Assembly: GCA_963827085.1 (NCBI GenBank)
Contig: CAWGZY010000002.1
Location: 372,001-436,000 of the forward strand
Direction: 5' to 3'
DNA length: 64,000 bases
From: JAGVPT01 sp963827085
Lineage (GTDB): Bacteria; Bacteroidota; Ignavibacteria; UBA10030; UBA8401
A program made the translations under genes and the position numbers. The notes beneath the pieces are model-generated. The model ran no database searches and was not told the origin of the DNA. It saw nothing but the letters and a program-made list of their open reading frames with translations. Each line of letters starts with the position of its first letter. The first letter of the stretch is position 1. Of this stretch, positions 18,015 to 27,957 are shown piece after piece.

Positions 18015-18431
18015 ATGTATAAAACGATTCTCGTAACCTTGGATGGCACTCCTACTGACAGGGCGATTATTGAACACATCAAACAACTCGCCCGGGTCAT
18101 GCAAAGCCGCGTCGTGCTGCTGCATGTCGCCGACGGTTGGGCGGCCCGCACGTTCGGTTCCGATGCTGTGAGTCCTGAGGTTGTTGAGGACAAAGATTAC
18201 CTGGAAAAAGTGAAAACAGAATTCCGCTCCGACGGTATTCCGGCTGAAGCAGAGTTGGCGTACGGGGAACCCGCGGAAGAAATCGTCAAATGGATTCAGA
18301 AAAGAGGATGTGATCTCTTAGCGATGAGCACGCACGGCCACCGTTTAATGGCCGACCTTTTTCTCGGGACGACGGTGACAAAAGTCCGGCACGGAGTCAG
18401 CGTGCCCATTCTGCTTCTCAAGGCGAAGTGA
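18015..18431 (+). CDS. Universal stress protein (UspA family)
   Basis: 138 residues, a single Usp domain. It has the N-terminal strand YKTILVTLDGTPTDRAI, a central GEPAEEIVKWIQKRGCDLLAMSTHGH and the ATP-binding loop G-x2-G-x9-G(S/T) in modified form (LGTTVTKVRHGVSVPILLLKAK). It follows mntH by 30 bases with an AAGGAAA site, so it ends the metal-transport operon. Usp proteins are often linked or fused to NRAMP transporters; a regulatory link is inferred. Confidence 0.92.
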   Translation: MYKTILVTLDGTPTDRAIIEHIKQLARVMQSRVVLLHVADGWAARTFGSDAVSPEVVEDKDYLEKVKTEFRSDGIPAEAELAYGEPAEEIVKWIQKRGCDLLAMSTHGHRLMADLFLGTTVTKVRHGVSVPILLLKAK

Positions 18432-18678
18432 AATATTCTTAGATCTTTAGACGGGCTCTTTTTTTGAAACGCGGAACCGAACGAGCTTTTTTGCCGTTAC
18501 TCCCAATGCATTGATTTATCGTGATACGGGTGGGAGGAACTTCATTTGAATGGTTCTTGAAATATAATATTGGGTTAATTATTTTGAGCTGGGGAAGTTA
18601 TATATTTGAAAATACCAGGAATGGCTCCGACACGTAATTCACCTCCACTGATATTATCTCTTCATTAGGATTTCACAA

Positions 18679-20052
18679 ATGCATATTGGTGTGATAGAGA
18701 AGCAAAAGATCAGCAGCGTTATTACAACATTGTTCTGCTGTTTCATATCCCTTCAGATTTTTTCTCCCAGTAAGGGCCATGCTCAGAATATCGTTTCATC
18801 TGCCGATTCGGAAGAGACATGGAGCTACCATTTTCAATTTACCACTATCCAACAAATGCATGGCAGCTTTTCCGCGAAATATTCCGGTATTAATAGCCTG
18901 AGCGACAGCAGTGAAAATCACTACTCTGTTACAAGTACATTGTTTTTAGGAACTCGGCTGTGGCATTCTGGGGAATTGTATTGTAATCCTGAAATGTCGG
19001 GCGGTAGTGGATTTAGTTCTACAACTGGCATTGCCGGTTTCCCCAATGGTGAAGTTTATCGAGTAAACGAGGTTGCTCCGACGGTAATCATAGCCCGAGC
19101 ATTCTTCCGCCAAAATTTTCCCTTGGGTAATGAAACAGAAAAAATCGGTGAAGATCAAAATACGATTGCCGGCCTATTCCCCAAAGAGCGATTGACAATT
19201 ACCGTAGGCAAATTCAGCCTCACAGACATCTTCGACAACAATGCGTTCTCTCACGATCCCAGAACACAGTTTATGAACTGGTCGTTATGGGCCCCGGGCG
19301 CGTGGGATTACGCTGCCGATACTCGTGGTTACGACTATGGTATCGCAGCAGAACTGCATCAGTTAACATGGGCACTCAATTTGGCCGTTGTTATGATGCC
19401 TACGGTAGCCAACGGATATCAATTCGACACACATATCAATAAGGCTTACAGCGTTAATGCTGAGTTTGTCAAACAATACATCATTTTTGACCGTGAAGGT
19501 AAATTGCATTTGATTGGTTTTTACAACCACGCTCACATGGGCAATTATCAAGAAGCTATTGATGATGCGGAGATAGACCACAACACGCCGGATATTATTT
19601 CAACGCGCTCGTATTGTTCGAAGTATGGCTTTGCTCTCAGCGTAGAACAACCTTTAAGTGAAACAGTTGGGATGTTCAGCCGATTGAGTTGGAATGATGG
19701 CCGGACGGAAACATTCGTCTTTACAGAAATTGATCAGTCGTTCAATATCGGCGTAAATGTTCGCGGCGATGCATGGAAACGAAACGACGATAATGCAGGA
19801 ATAGCCGTTGTCGTTAATGGCTTATCGGACGATCACCGCAATTACCTTGCTGCCGGCGGTTACGGTTTTCTCATCGGCGACGGGCGTTTGAATTATGGAT
19901 TAGAACAAATAGTAGAAACATTCTATGATTTAAAAATGGCTTCGTCATTTTGGCTGACGGCAGATTATCAGATTGTCATAAATCCCGCTTACAACAAAGA
20001 TCGGGGGCCGGCGGTTAACATTTTCGGAATCAGGGGACATGTGGAGTTATAA
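18679..20052 (+). CDS. OprB-like carbohydrate-selective porin
   Basis: 457 residues with a signal peptide (about 1-36, ending KGHAQ). The body has the alternating pattern of an outer-membrane beta barrel. OprB hallmarks are ERLTITVGKFSLTDIFDNNAFSHDPRTQFMNWSLW and a terminal strand ending GHVEL. Such porins let sugars or other small solutes through the outer membrane. It lies alone between the metal operon and the convergent efflux operon, so the substrate is unknown. Confidence 0.85.
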   Translation: MHIGVIEKQKISSVITTLFCCFISLQIFSPSKGHAQNIVSSADSEETWSYHFQFTTIQQMHGSFSAKYSGINSLSDSSENHYSVTSTLFLGTRLWHSGELYCNPEMSGGSGFSSTTGIAGFPNGEVYRVNEVAPTVIIARAFFRQNFPLGNETEKIGEDQNTIAGLFPKERLTITVGKFSLTDIFDNNAFSHDPRTQFMNWSLWAPGAWDYAADTRGYDYGIAAELHQLTWALNLAVVMMPTVANGYQFDTHINKAYSVNAEFVKQYIIFDREGKLHLIGFYNHAHMGNYQEAIDDAEIDHNTPDIISTRSYCSKYGFALSVEQPLSETVGMFSRLSWNDGRTETFVFTEIDQSFNIGVNVRGDAWKRNDDNAGIAVVVNGLSDDHRNYLAAGGYGFLIGDGRLNYGLEQIVETFYDLKMASSFWLTADYQIVINPAYNKDRGPAVNIFGIRGHVEL

Positions 20053-20054
20053 AT

Positions 20055-20099
20055 CAATGATCAATGAACCACTGAGCATTTACTGTTGATTGATCATTG
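20055..20099. terminator. Hairpin between convergent genes, candidate bidirectional terminator
   Basis: CAATGATCAAT (20055-20065) pairs exactly with ATTGATCATTG (20089-20099), an 11-base stem with a 23-base loop. It lies just after the porin stop and before the end of the convergent DUF190 gene. There is no long T-run on either side, so termination is inferred from position. Confidence 0.5.
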
Positions 20100-20110
20100 C
20101 ACAATCTCTC

Positions 20111-20410
20111 TTATACTCGTTCAACCTTCTTTACCACAATAAGCCCTTCGGCAACCACTTCTTTCAAGTGCGGAAGAACGTCTCTGATTTTTTCTTCGTC
20201 ATCGACGAATAAGATCATAATAGGTCCCTCGCCCGATGCACCGATCTTGCGCGGGTAATGGAGGTGGCGTTTCACACCGTACCCTCCCATCGCTGCAAAA
20301 ACCGACGCCCCCTTGATGTGATGATGAAGGAGGTACTTCATGATATACTGGTACAACGATTCATCTTTAACCATATCGTCTTCGTCGAGGAAGATTGTTA
20401 CTTCGAGCAT
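20111..20410 (-). CDS. DUF190 family protein (PII-like fold)
   Basis: 99 residues, whole family length. Typical features are the initial strand MLEVTIFLDEDDMVKDESLY, the GASVFAAMGGYGVKRHLHYPRK loop and the IMILFVDDEEKI strand. DUF190 proteins adopt a ferredoxin-like PII fold and are often encoded beside CzcA-type pumps or CrcB channels. It starts 7 bases after the RND pump stop, so it is the last gene of the efflux operon. A regulatory or metal-sensing role is inferred. Confidence 0.9.
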   Translation of the reverse strand: MLEVTIFLDEDDMVKDESLYQYIMKYLLHHHIKGASVFAAMGGYGVKRHLHYPRKIGASGEGPIMILFVDDEEKIRDVLPHLKEVVAEGLIVVKKVERV

Positions 20411-20417
20411 GGCAGCC

Positions 20418-23400
20418 TCATTGGTCGGTTAATGGTAGTTGGTTTTTGTTGTTTTTGCGTCTCACAAAGACGAGATAAATTGCCGGGAGCACTAACGGCG
20501 TCATTAAAAGCGCTGACGATAAACCGCCTACAATGACCGTGGCGAGAGGGCGCTGTACATCGGAACCAATGCCGGTTGCACGGGCGGCAGGGATTAAGCC
20601 CAGAAGAGCAAGAAGCATCGTCATCAAATTCGGGCGGAGTTGGATTGCGGCGGCACGCTTGACAGCCTCTAAGATATTAAGATCGAGGTCATCCATGAGG
20701 CGATTCGTTCGCGATACAAAAAGGACGCCGGCGATAATCGAAACGCCGAAGAGGGAAATAAAGCCGACTCCTGCCGAGACGTTGAAGGGGTATCCTCGGA
20801 TCAGCAAAGCGCTAGTTCCACCGATTAACGCAAAAGGGATGCTCGCCATTGCAACGCCCACGTGCCAGACATTCCGGTACATTGTGAAAAGGAGGAGAAA
20901 AATGATGCCGATCGTGAGAGGGATAACAACGGCAAGCCGTTTTCCTGCTCGGGAGAGATTTTCAAACTGCCCTCCCCATGACATCGAATATCCTCTTGGG
21001 AGGGTGATGGCGGCATTCACTTTCTCCTGTGCTTCCGCAACAAAACTTCCTTGGTCGCGTCCCCGGATATTGGTGCGGACTGAAACCTGCCGCAGCCCGT
21101 CCTCGCGCTGGATAATCGTCGGGCCGTCAATAAGTTTGATGGTTGCAAGCTGCGACATGGGAATGCGGCCTCCCGACGGGGAAGGGACGAGCATGTCGCG
21201 CACGGATTCTATCGACGCGCGGTATTCAGAACTATAGCGAACAACAATATCGAACCTCTTTTCTCCTTCATACAGCTTGCCGACAATTTTCCCCCCAATT
21301 GCCGCTTCTATCATTCTCTGCACATCGCTCACATTGATCCCGTAGCGGGCAACGGCAGTCCGGTCAATATCAACTGTCAATTGAGCCTGATCCCCCTCTT
21401 GTTCGATGCCGCTTTCACTCGCGCCGGGAATGGTTTTGATAATCGCAAGTATAGAATCGGCTTTCGAACGCATCAACTTCAAATCGTCGCCATTAATAAG
21501 AATGGCGAGGTCTGCGACGCTTCCCGTGACTGCTTCGGTCACGTTGTCGAGGATCGGCTGCGAAAATGAAAATTGAGCTCCGGGCACGGCATCCTCAAGT
21601 TCGTCCTTGATCTGCCGGAGGAGTTCTTCCTTTGAGATCTGCTTGCTCCATGTCGAGTAGTCCCGCAGGCCGACAAAAATCTCTAGCCGGTTTGGTCCGT
21701 AGGGATCGGTTCCGTCGTCATTCCTTCCCAATTGAGAAAGAACGACATTGACCTGTTTATGCCGGCTGATGACATCCCGGATTACCGGGCAATATTTCTC
21801 CGATTCTTTCAACGAAATACCGACGGGGAAAAAGCAGCGAATGTTCAACGATCCTTCATCGAGTTCGGGAAGGAATTCCGTGCCGATCTTTTTCGCTCCC
21901 AAAACGATCACCATCACGACGATGACAGCGGAGACGATTGTCGTCGCTATGGAATAACGCGTCAACACATCGATGATTTTTTCATATTTCTTCTCTATCC
22001 ATTCATACACCGGGTTGTGCCACTCGATACTTCCCGGATTTTCCGACTCAAAATGCTTGCGATAAATCATCGTCATCAGCACCGGAATTGCCGTGAGCGC
22101 GAGAAGCATGGATCCGGTGATGGCGTACGAAAGCGTGTACGCCATCGGCGAGAAGAGTTTTCCTTCAACCCGTTGGAAGGAAAAAATCGGCAGATAGGCA
22201 AGGATGATGATGGTGATCGAAAAGAAAATTTCCCGTCCTACTTCCTGGGCCGACGATAACGTAAAACGAATAATACCTTGTTTCCGTTCTTCCGGCGTCG
22301 CGTCGCGGTAGCGCCGCATGATGTTCTCTACCATGACGACCGCCCCGTCGACAATGATACCGAAATCGACTGCGCCGAGCGAGAGGAGGTTGGCCGGAAT
22401 GCCGGTGAGTTTCATCATGCTGAAAGCGAAGAGCATTGATACCGGAATTGTTGTCGCGACCACGAGAGCCGCACGAACACTGCCGATAAAGAATATCAAA
22501 ACAATGATAACAATAGAGAAGCCTTCAAACAAGGTGCGGGAGACCGTATCAATTGTGTAGTTGACAAGCTCGCTGCGGTCGTACGTAATATGAAGCCGGA
22601 CTCCGGCCGGCAAGTCGTTTTCATTAATCTCGTTGACACGCTCCTTCAGCTCCTCGACAACGTCGGATGGATTTTCCCCTCTTCGCATTGCAATCAATCC
22701 TTGAATGCTCGAGTTCACATCGACCCGCGTTGAATCGTTCGGCTGGAGTGTATATCCCAGGATGCCTGCCGGCGGAAGAGGAAACTCCTCTACGCTCGCG
22801 AGGTCGCGAATGAATACAGGAACTCCGTTGATTGAAGCGACGACGATATTCTTGATGTCGTCTATTGTGTGGATTGCGCCGATTCCCCGCACAACAAATC
22901 CCTGCCCCCCGCGCTGGATAATGTTGCCGCCGGTGTTGAGGTTGTTTGCAGTGATCGCATCGATAACGTTCTGCACCGAAAGATTGTACCGCTGCAGCCG
23001 GTCCGGCGAAGTGATGACGTGGTACTGCTTCACTAATCCGCCGAAGTTCACAACATCCGCAACTCCGGGAACTTGAAGAAGCCGCGGTGTAACGACCCAA
23101 TCCTGCAGCGTTCGCAGGTCCATGGGAGTGTGGCTTTCATCTGCTTCGATGATGTAACGGAAAATCTCTCCGACTGGACCTGTAAGCGGACCGAGCGATG
23201 GGTTGACGCCATCGGGGAGAACGGCGTCATTCAATTTTTCAAGTACTCTCTGCCGTGCAAAATAGTCGTCGGTTCCGTCCTCAAAGGTCAACTCAATGAC
23301 CGAAAGTCCGAAAATTGTTTTCGAGCGGCGGCTGATAACGTTCGGAACCGCGTTGAGCGCTCGTTCAATCGGGAGCGTAACCTGCTGTTCCACTTCTTCG

Positions 23401-23573
23401 GCCGCTCGCCCGGGAAACAATGTGATAACGGTTACCTGGGTGTCGCCGATGTCAGGATACGCTTCCTTTTTCAAAGTCTCCCACGACCATGCACCGATTA
23501 CAATAATGGCAAGAACGAGCGAAAGCGTTGCAAGCCTTTGATTAAGAGCAGAGGCGAGTAGTTTCCGGATCAT
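20418..23573 (-). CDS. czcA: Heavy-metal efflux RND pump (CzcA/CusA family)
   Basis: 1051 residues, full family length. The inner-membrane RND pump has twelve helices and two large periplasmic loops. N-terminal marks are KEAYPDIGDTQVTVITLFPGRAAEEVE and RSKTIFGLSVIELTFEDG. Helix 4 carries the proton-relay motif DFGIIVDGAVVMVEN, the DFGxxxD signature of heavy-metal (HME) pumps, distinct from drug pumps. It uses proton flow to drive divalent cations (Zn, Co, Cd or Ni) out through the adaptor and TolC channel encoded upstream. The exact metal is not decided by sequence. Confidence 0.95.
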   Translation of the reverse strand: MIRKLLASALNQRLATLSLVLAIIVIGAWSWETLKKEAYPDIGDTQVTVITLFPGRAAEEVEQQVTLPIERALNAVPNVISRRSKTIFGLSVIELTFEDGTDDYFARQRVLEKLNDAVLPDGVNPSLGPLTGPVGEIFRYIIEADESHTPMDLRTLQDWVVTPRLLQVPGVADVVNFGGLVKQYHVITSPDRLQRYNLSVQNVIDAITANNLNTGGNIIQRGGQGFVVRGIGAIHTIDDIKNIVVASINGVPVFIRDLASVEEFPLPPAGILGYTLQPNDSTRVDVNSSIQGLIAMRRGENPSDVVEELKERVNEINENDLPAGVRLHITYDRSELVNYTIDTVSRTLFEGFSIVIIVLIFFIGSVRAALVVATTIPVSMLFAFSMMKLTGIPANLLSLGAVDFGIIVDGAVVMVENIMRRYRDATPEERKQGIIRFTLSSAQEVGREIFFSITIIILAYLPIFSFQRVEGKLFSPMAYTLSYAITGSMLLALTAIPVLMTMIYRKHFESENPGSIEWHNPVYEWIEKKYEKIIDVLTRYSIATTIVSAVIVVMVIVLGAKKIGTEFLPELDEGSLNIRCFFPVGISLKESEKYCPVIRDVISRHKQVNVVLSQLGRNDDGTDPYGPNRLEIFVGLRDYSTWSKQISKEELLRQIKDELEDAVPGAQFSFSQPILDNVTEAVTGSVADLAILINGDDLKLMRSKADSILAIIKTIPGASESGIEQEGDQAQLTVDIDRTAVARYGINVSDVQRMIEAAIGGKIVGKLYEGEKRFDIVVRYSSEYRASIESVRDMLVPSPSGGRIPMSQLATIKLIDGPTIIQREDGLRQVSVRTNIRGRDQGSFVAEAQEKVNAAITLPRGYSMSWGGQFENLSRAGKRLAVVIPLTIGIIFLLLFTMYRNVWHVGVAMASIPFALIGGTSALLIRGYPFNVSAGVGFISLFGVSIIAGVLFVSRTNRLMDDLDLNILEAVKRAAAIQLRPNLMTMLLALLGLIPAARATGIGSDVQRPLATVIVGGLSSALLMTPLVLPAIYLVFVRRKNNKNQLPLTDQ

Positions 23574-23882
23574 ATTTTTCTAATCAGGTTTGTCAAAAGT
23601 GATTCGAATTGTTATTTGAGACCCCACCCTAACCCTCCCCTGATAAGGAGGGAAAATGCCCTCACCCCCTTGCAAAGGGGGAGATTGAGAGGGGTTCGCA
23701 ACAACACAATATTTATTTTTAGAAGCATCGCTAAAAATGCGACCGATAAGTTCGACTCTGGGCTTTTCTCCGTGGTTCTCTGTGCAGCCTCTGTGTTTCT
23801 CCGTTAAACAGTTTTTTTGCAACACAGAGTGGCGCCGAGATTCACAGAGCTACACGGAGAAAAAGGGTTTTCGACCGAATCG
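23574..23882. repeat. Repeat-filled spacer inside the efflux operon
   Basis: About 310 bases separate the adaptor and pump genes. It holds CCCTCCCCTGATAAGGAGGG and CCCCCTTGCAAAGGGGGA hairpins (about 23631-23700). Then come arms CTCTGTGTTTCTCCGTTAA and ACACAGAGTGGCGCCGAGA with CACGGAGAAAAAG (about 23767-23870). No gene is present. The hairpins could stabilise the upstream mRNA or cause partial termination and so set adaptor:pump ratio. Confidence 0.6.
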
Positions 23883-24881
23883 CTAGTACCCGAAGCTCAG
23901 CCCCTTAAGAAGCATTGTTCCGCTCGTGACAACCTTCTCTCCTTCGGAAATACCATTGAGTACGACAGCGCTTATTTCATTCGCATTCGAAATAGTCACT
24001 TTCCGCCGTGTGTATTCTCCTTCGGCTGATTGAACGAAAGCGTAATCATTCGCATCGACCGTTACTATCGCGTTGAGCGGCAAAAGAATGACGCCGCGCT
24101 GAGGGTAGCTAAAATCCACCCGGGCAAACATTCCGGGAAGAAGCCGTCCGTTCGGATTCTGGAGTGTGAGGCGGACTTTGACTGTCCGCGTAACAGGGTC
24201 TACAATATCGCCGATGGCGGCAGCCTTGCCGACAAGTTTCTTATCGGGAAATGAAGAGAATACGATTTCCACGTCTTCCCCTTTTTGCACTTTGTGAAGC
24301 TCGGTTTCAGGAACGTCGGACATCAGCCACGCCGTCTGCGTTGTGACCGATTCGAGTTCAGCAGGATTAAATCCATACGCTCTCAGCCTCCCTTCCATTT
24401 CGCCCATCGAGGCTCGAGCATTTGCAGCGTCTGTTTCCGCCTGATTGAGGTCGCGTGCAGTGGCACCTTGATTGTTGTACATCTCTTTGACGTGGACAAG
24501 GTTCTTGGCTGTCAGGTCGACATTGGAACTGCTTTGACGATACAGGGAATACAACGTGGTCACGTCCGGAGACTCGAAAAGCATAATATTCCTCGATAAC
24601 GTGGCGGCGGGCGAAATAGTAGCGACAACGCGCGCGGGAGCAATTACGGAAACCAAGGCTGTTCCCTCACGGGCTTCCGTCGTTTGTATCTGCTGCAAGC
24701 CGGCCGCCTTGGACGGAAACCGGATTGTTTTTCCGTCGTCGGAAACGGCCGGCCTCTTGGACGATTCCTGCGCAATCGAAGTTGCGTCGCTTTTTTCCTG
24801 GCATCCGGTATTCGGCAGCGTCGCGAGGAGAATGCTGACCAGGATGGTAAAATTTCCGACGAAGACTGCAATTGTTTTCAT
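23883..24881 (-). CDS. Periplasmic adaptor (membrane fusion protein) of metal efflux RND system
   Basis: 332 residues. The signal sequence ends LPNTGC, a lipoprotein-type site. The hairpin/lipoyl region has VSVIAPARVVATISP, and a coiled segment TAKNLVHVKEMYNNQGATARDLNQAETDAANARASM. The beta-barrel and membrane-proximal domains contain VTRTVKVRLTLQNPNGRLLPGMFARVDF, a CusB/CzcB-family hallmark. It links the inner-membrane pump to the TolC channel. It starts 41 bases after the channel gene stop on the same strand. Confidence 0.9.
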   Translation of the reverse strand: MKTIAVFVGNFTILVSILLATLPNTGCQEKSDATSIAQESSKRPAVSDDGKTIRFPSKAAGLQQIQTTEAREGTALVSVIAPARVVATISPAATLSRNIMLFESPDVTTLYSLYRQSSSNVDLTAKNLVHVKEMYNNQGATARDLNQAETDAANARASMGEMEGRLRAYGFNPAELESVTTQTAWLMSDVPETELHKVQKGEDVEIVFSSFPDKKLVGKAAAIGDIVDPVTRTVKVRLTLQNPNGRLLPGMFARVDFSYPQRGVILLPLNAIVTVDANDYAFVQSAEGEYTRRKVTISNANEISAVVLNGISEGEKVVTSGTMLLKGLSFGY

Positions 24882-24921
24882 AGATATTAATCCTTTTATA
24901 TCGATTGACCCGTACGATGAT

Positions 24922-26214
24922 TTACGGGTTGATCAAGCTTGTCCCTGCCGCATAATTCAATCCTTCAAAAGCGTCAAGCCTGTCGTTCTGAAGTTGATTC
25001 ATTTGCAGCATGCTTGTTCTGTATGACTCGTAAAAATCTGTGAATTCAATGATGGTGATGTTTCGTTTTTGATAATCTGCGTCCATTCCATCGACCAATG
25101 TTTTGTATTCGCCGGTGAACTTCTTGTCAAAAGCTTTGAAAAGACTGTCGGTGTCGACCGCTTTCTTGTATGCCGTGGCAATTTCTTTTTCAAGGGTTTT
25201 GCGCGAGTACTCACGCAAAAGTTTGTCCGCTTCCAGAGTGTTTTCCGATATCTCAACATTTCCTTGGTTCCTGTTAAAAATGGGGAGATCGATCGACAAG
25301 GTCAGAGCATAATAATCCGGGATGTAACTCCCCGCGCGCGAATATGTCCCGCCGACTGTGAGATCGGGGATTCTCATTGCCTTTTGCAGCGACAGATTTG
25401 CATCCTCGTACTGGACCTGGGTCTCTGCGTTTTTATAATCCGGGCGTTTTTCCAAAGCCGTTGCAATAACATCCTGCAAGGAGAGAGAATCAATCCGAAG
25501 GCTCTCGAGCATGTTTCTGTCGAGTTGCGGAACAAAGTACGAGATCGACCCGGAAGTGTCGCGCAGAAGAACATCCATGCCATGTTCGATTTCCGAGACC
25601 TGGTTCAACAAGCCAAGCCTCTCGTTCTCAAGCGAAAAAAGAAGAGACTTCAGCCGCAGGACTTCGGACAGAAGAATAGAGCGCTTCTGGTAGATGGCCT
25701 CAGTTGCCGCGACAGTCTTCCTCACGTTGGGGATGGTCTCATCATAAAACGCGAGCGATTGCTGTAAAAAATAAAGGTCAAAAAAATTTGTCCGAAGTTC
25801 AAACTTGAGTGCGCGGAGCAGATCGTAAAATGTATTTTCGGCAATCTGCGTGTTGATCTCTGCCAACCGGATCTGCTTGTCCCGTTTTCCTGCCAGAAGA
25901 ATCAACTGCTGCAGCTGAACTTCCGTGTTTCCGGTTTTGGTGACATCGAAAAACCGCTTCGTGAATTTATTGTAAACATTTTGTTCGATCGAGATATTCG
26001 GGTTGCTCCAAAGCTCTGCCTGATAGACCGCCGCCTTCGAGGCATCGATGTTGAACCGCGCTGCCAGTAGCTGCAGATTATTTTTCAAAAATCGGCCTTC
26101 AGCCTGCTGAAGAGTGATGGCAACGGTATCGGTCCGTGTTCCAGCAGCCTCCGCTGAACAAACAATCGGCACAAACAAAAAGAGATAACCAATGGATTTA
26201 AGTGATCTTATCAT
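24922..26214 (-). CDS. TolC-family outer-membrane channel of metal efflux system
   Basis: 430 residues. After a signal peptide (about 1-23) come the two repeated halves of outer-membrane efflux proteins, each with long amphipathic helices: FLKNNLQLLAARFNIDASKAAVYQAELWSNPNISIEQNVY in the first and KRPDYKNAETQVQYEDANLSLQKAMRIPDLTVGGTYS in the second. As the CzcC/CusC-like component it forms the outer-membrane exit duct. It is the first recognisable efflux component of the operon. Confidence 0.9.
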   Translation of the reverse strand: MIRSLKSIGYLFLFVPIVCSAEAAGTRTDTVAITLQQAEGRFLKNNLQLLAARFNIDASKAAVYQAELWSNPNISIEQNVYNKFTKRFFDVTKTGNTEVQLQQLILLAGKRDKQIRLAEINTQIAENTFYDLLRALKFELRTNFFDLYFLQQSLAFYDETIPNVRKTVAATEAIYQKRSILLSEVLRLKSLLFSLENERLGLLNQVSEIEHGMDVLLRDTSGSISYFVPQLDRNMLESLRIDSLSLQDVIATALEKRPDYKNAETQVQYEDANLSLQKAMRIPDLTVGGTYSRAGSYIPDYYALTLSIDLPIFNRNQGNVEISENTLEADKLLREYSRKTLEKEIATAYKKAVDTDSLFKAFDKKFTGEYKTLVDGMDADYQKRNITIIEFTDFYESYRTSMLQMNQLQNDRLDAFEGLNYAAGTSLINP

Positions 26215-26470
26215 AGAACGTATAGGCCTTTAATAATGCAAATGATGATACCGGATACGAGCATCAGCACTGGAAATCTCCGCAGTGGTGATTTAAACAA
26301 CACCAGGAGCCAAGCATGATAGAAGTATCCGAATAGACCCATTCGAAGAAAATTCAAAAAGCACAATTCTTCGCGCGGGTAAATGATGCAACGCGATGTT
26401 GGATTTAGCGTCGAAAACGCAGCGTAAAGATGCGCTCGTTTCGGACAAGAGAGAATGGGAAACTAGGACG

Positions 26471-26881
26471 TCAAATCAGGAGAGTACAGTTGAGGAGATA
26501 CAGCGTGTGCGTCTGCTTTACGGATTCAAAGCAGGCAGGAGTTTGTGGGGGAAGTATTATGAATGATTCAGATGCTAAGACGGGTCCGGCAGCCAGCGAA
26601 TCGCTGTCCTGGTCGTAGACCATTCGGAGAGGCGGTGTCGGCTGGGGTGTTTCTTGCTTCTGTGGATGCTGCGGGAGTGAATGTGAGCGAACCGGCGTAT
26701 GGTTGAAATCACTCACCAGCAATTCGGAATCGGTTTGCGAATCGTTGTAGTCGTCCGAGTGAATAACGACAGTTCCCGGAATCAAGTCGCCAAGGTTGGC
26801 TCCGTCAAGGAAGAGTGCGGCGACAAACAGCCAGGAAACAACGAAGAATATTTTCGACTTGTTGGCGGTAAATTTGTTCAT
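26471..26881 (-). CDS. Small secreted or membrane-anchored protein preceding the efflux operon
   Basis: 136 residues. A hydrophobic signal or anchor (about residues 10-28) is followed by a Pro/Gln/His/Asp-rich stretch (DFNHTPVRSHSLPQHPQKQE) with several potential metal ligands, and a Cys near residue 116. No family is recognised. It is upstream of and co-directional with the TolC gene, with a 256-base gap. By position it resembles small periplasmic metal-binding or sensor proteins heading metal-efflux operons. Moderate confidence that it is real. Confidence 0.5.
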   Translation of the reverse strand: MNKFTANKSKIFFVVSWLFVAALFLDGANLGDLIPGTVVIHSDDYNDSQTDSELLVSDFNHTPVRSHSLPQHPQKQETPQPTPPLRMVYDQDSDSLAAGPVLASESFIILPPQTPACFESVKQTHTLYLLNCTLLI

Positions 26882-26939
26882 TGGGGATAAAATATTATAT
26901 CGAATATCTTAATCAACCGCAAATCGGCTGGCGTCTTAA

Positions 26940-27035
26940 TTTCAATTTAATGTCATTCCGGCGAAGTCGGGAAAATGGCCATACGATTGTATGCGCGTAA
27001 ATTCTCCCGTCGCGTAGCGGCGGGAGAAGACGTTC
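26940..27035. repeat. TTCTCCCGTCGC hairpin and neighbouring short palindromes
   Basis: TTCTCCCGTCGC (27002-27013) pairs with GCGGCGGGAGAA (27017-27028) around a 3-base loop with one imperfect pair. ATTCCGGCGAAGTCGGGAA precedes it. The same element occurs as a perfect 15-base stem at 56054-56088. It lies between the efflux and uptake clusters. Confidence 0.6.
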
Positions 27036-27088
27036 CTCAGGGTTCTGACAAGCGTTTGGAACAATATTATTTAGACACTAATAACTGT

Positions 27089-27925
27089 TCAAAAGTTTCC
27101 TTTCCTTGCCCCGAGGCCGCTCTTAATAGAACGAATAATGGCCACGATGAGGAAAAGTCCCCCTAAAATTGCCACGACTGCCGACCCTGCCGGGAAGTCA
27201 AAATGTGCGGAAAAATAAAGGCCAAAGAAACTCCCGATGACGCTTATGGCAAGAGCGACGATCACAGCGGTCGACCGCTTTCGGGTAAGCAGGATCGCAG
27301 AAACGGGGGGAATGATGAGGTACGAAAAAACTGGAATTACTCCCGCGACCCTCACGGCTACGACGATCGATAATCCGATCGAGAGGTAAAAGAGAAAATT
27401 CCAGAGATTGAACAATCCAATATCTTCCACCTCGTGATTTTCAAATTTTTCAGTGAGCTCAAAAAACTTTTTCCGGAAGATCAGGTGGGTGATCCCGATG
27501 ATGCCGAACACAACCGCCATTGTAACAATCTGTGCAGTCGTAACGGTGAAGACGCTGCCGAAGAGCACTTCGGAAATGTCCGATTCGCCGTGAGGAGCTT
27601 TTGAAATGAAAAGAACTGTGACGGCAGAAGCGACGGCATACACAATCCCGATGATCGCTTCCTGCTTCAACCGTATGTCCTTGATCTTAATGAAGGACAA
27701 GAGAAATGCACCGACCATCGTAAAGACGATCGAAATAACCGTCGGATCTTTCTCGAAATAATTTGCCACAGCCACGCCGAGCATTGAGATTTGCCCTAAG
27801 GCAAGGTCGACAAAAACGATTCCCCGTCCTACAACATGAACTCCCAAATACGACAGCAACAGCCCCATGATGATGCTCACTTTCAGTGCATTGAAAATAA
27901 AATCCTGCGTAAACATGTCAAACAT
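27089..27925 (-). CDS. Metal ABC transporter permease (ZnuB/TroC family)
   Basis: 278 residues with about eight to nine helices. Features of the ABC-3 permease family are DLALGQISMLGVAVANYF near residue 38, the KIKDIRLKQEAIIGIVYAVASAVTVLF segment and a PVFSYLIIPPVSAILLTRKRSTAVIVAL region. It would import Zn or Mn with the binding protein encoded 32 bases upstream. The matching ATPase is not encoded in this cluster, which is unusual. Confidence 0.92.
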   Translation of the reverse strand: MFDMFTQDFIFNALKVSIIMGLLLSYLGVHVVGRGIVFVDLALGQISMLGVAVANYFEKDPTVISIVFTMVGAFLLSFIKIKDIRLKQEAIIGIVYAVASAVTVLFISKAPHGESDISEVLFGSVFTVTTAQIVTMAVVFGIIGITHLIFRKKFFELTEKFENHEVEDIGLFNLWNFLFYLSIGLSIVVAVRVAGVIPVFSYLIIPPVSAILLTRKRSTAVIVALAISVIGSFFGLYFSAHFDFPAGSAVVAILGGLFLIVAIIRSIKSGLGARKGNF

Positions 27926-27957
27926 TGTTTTCTCCTTCTAGTGATCGTCGATGATGT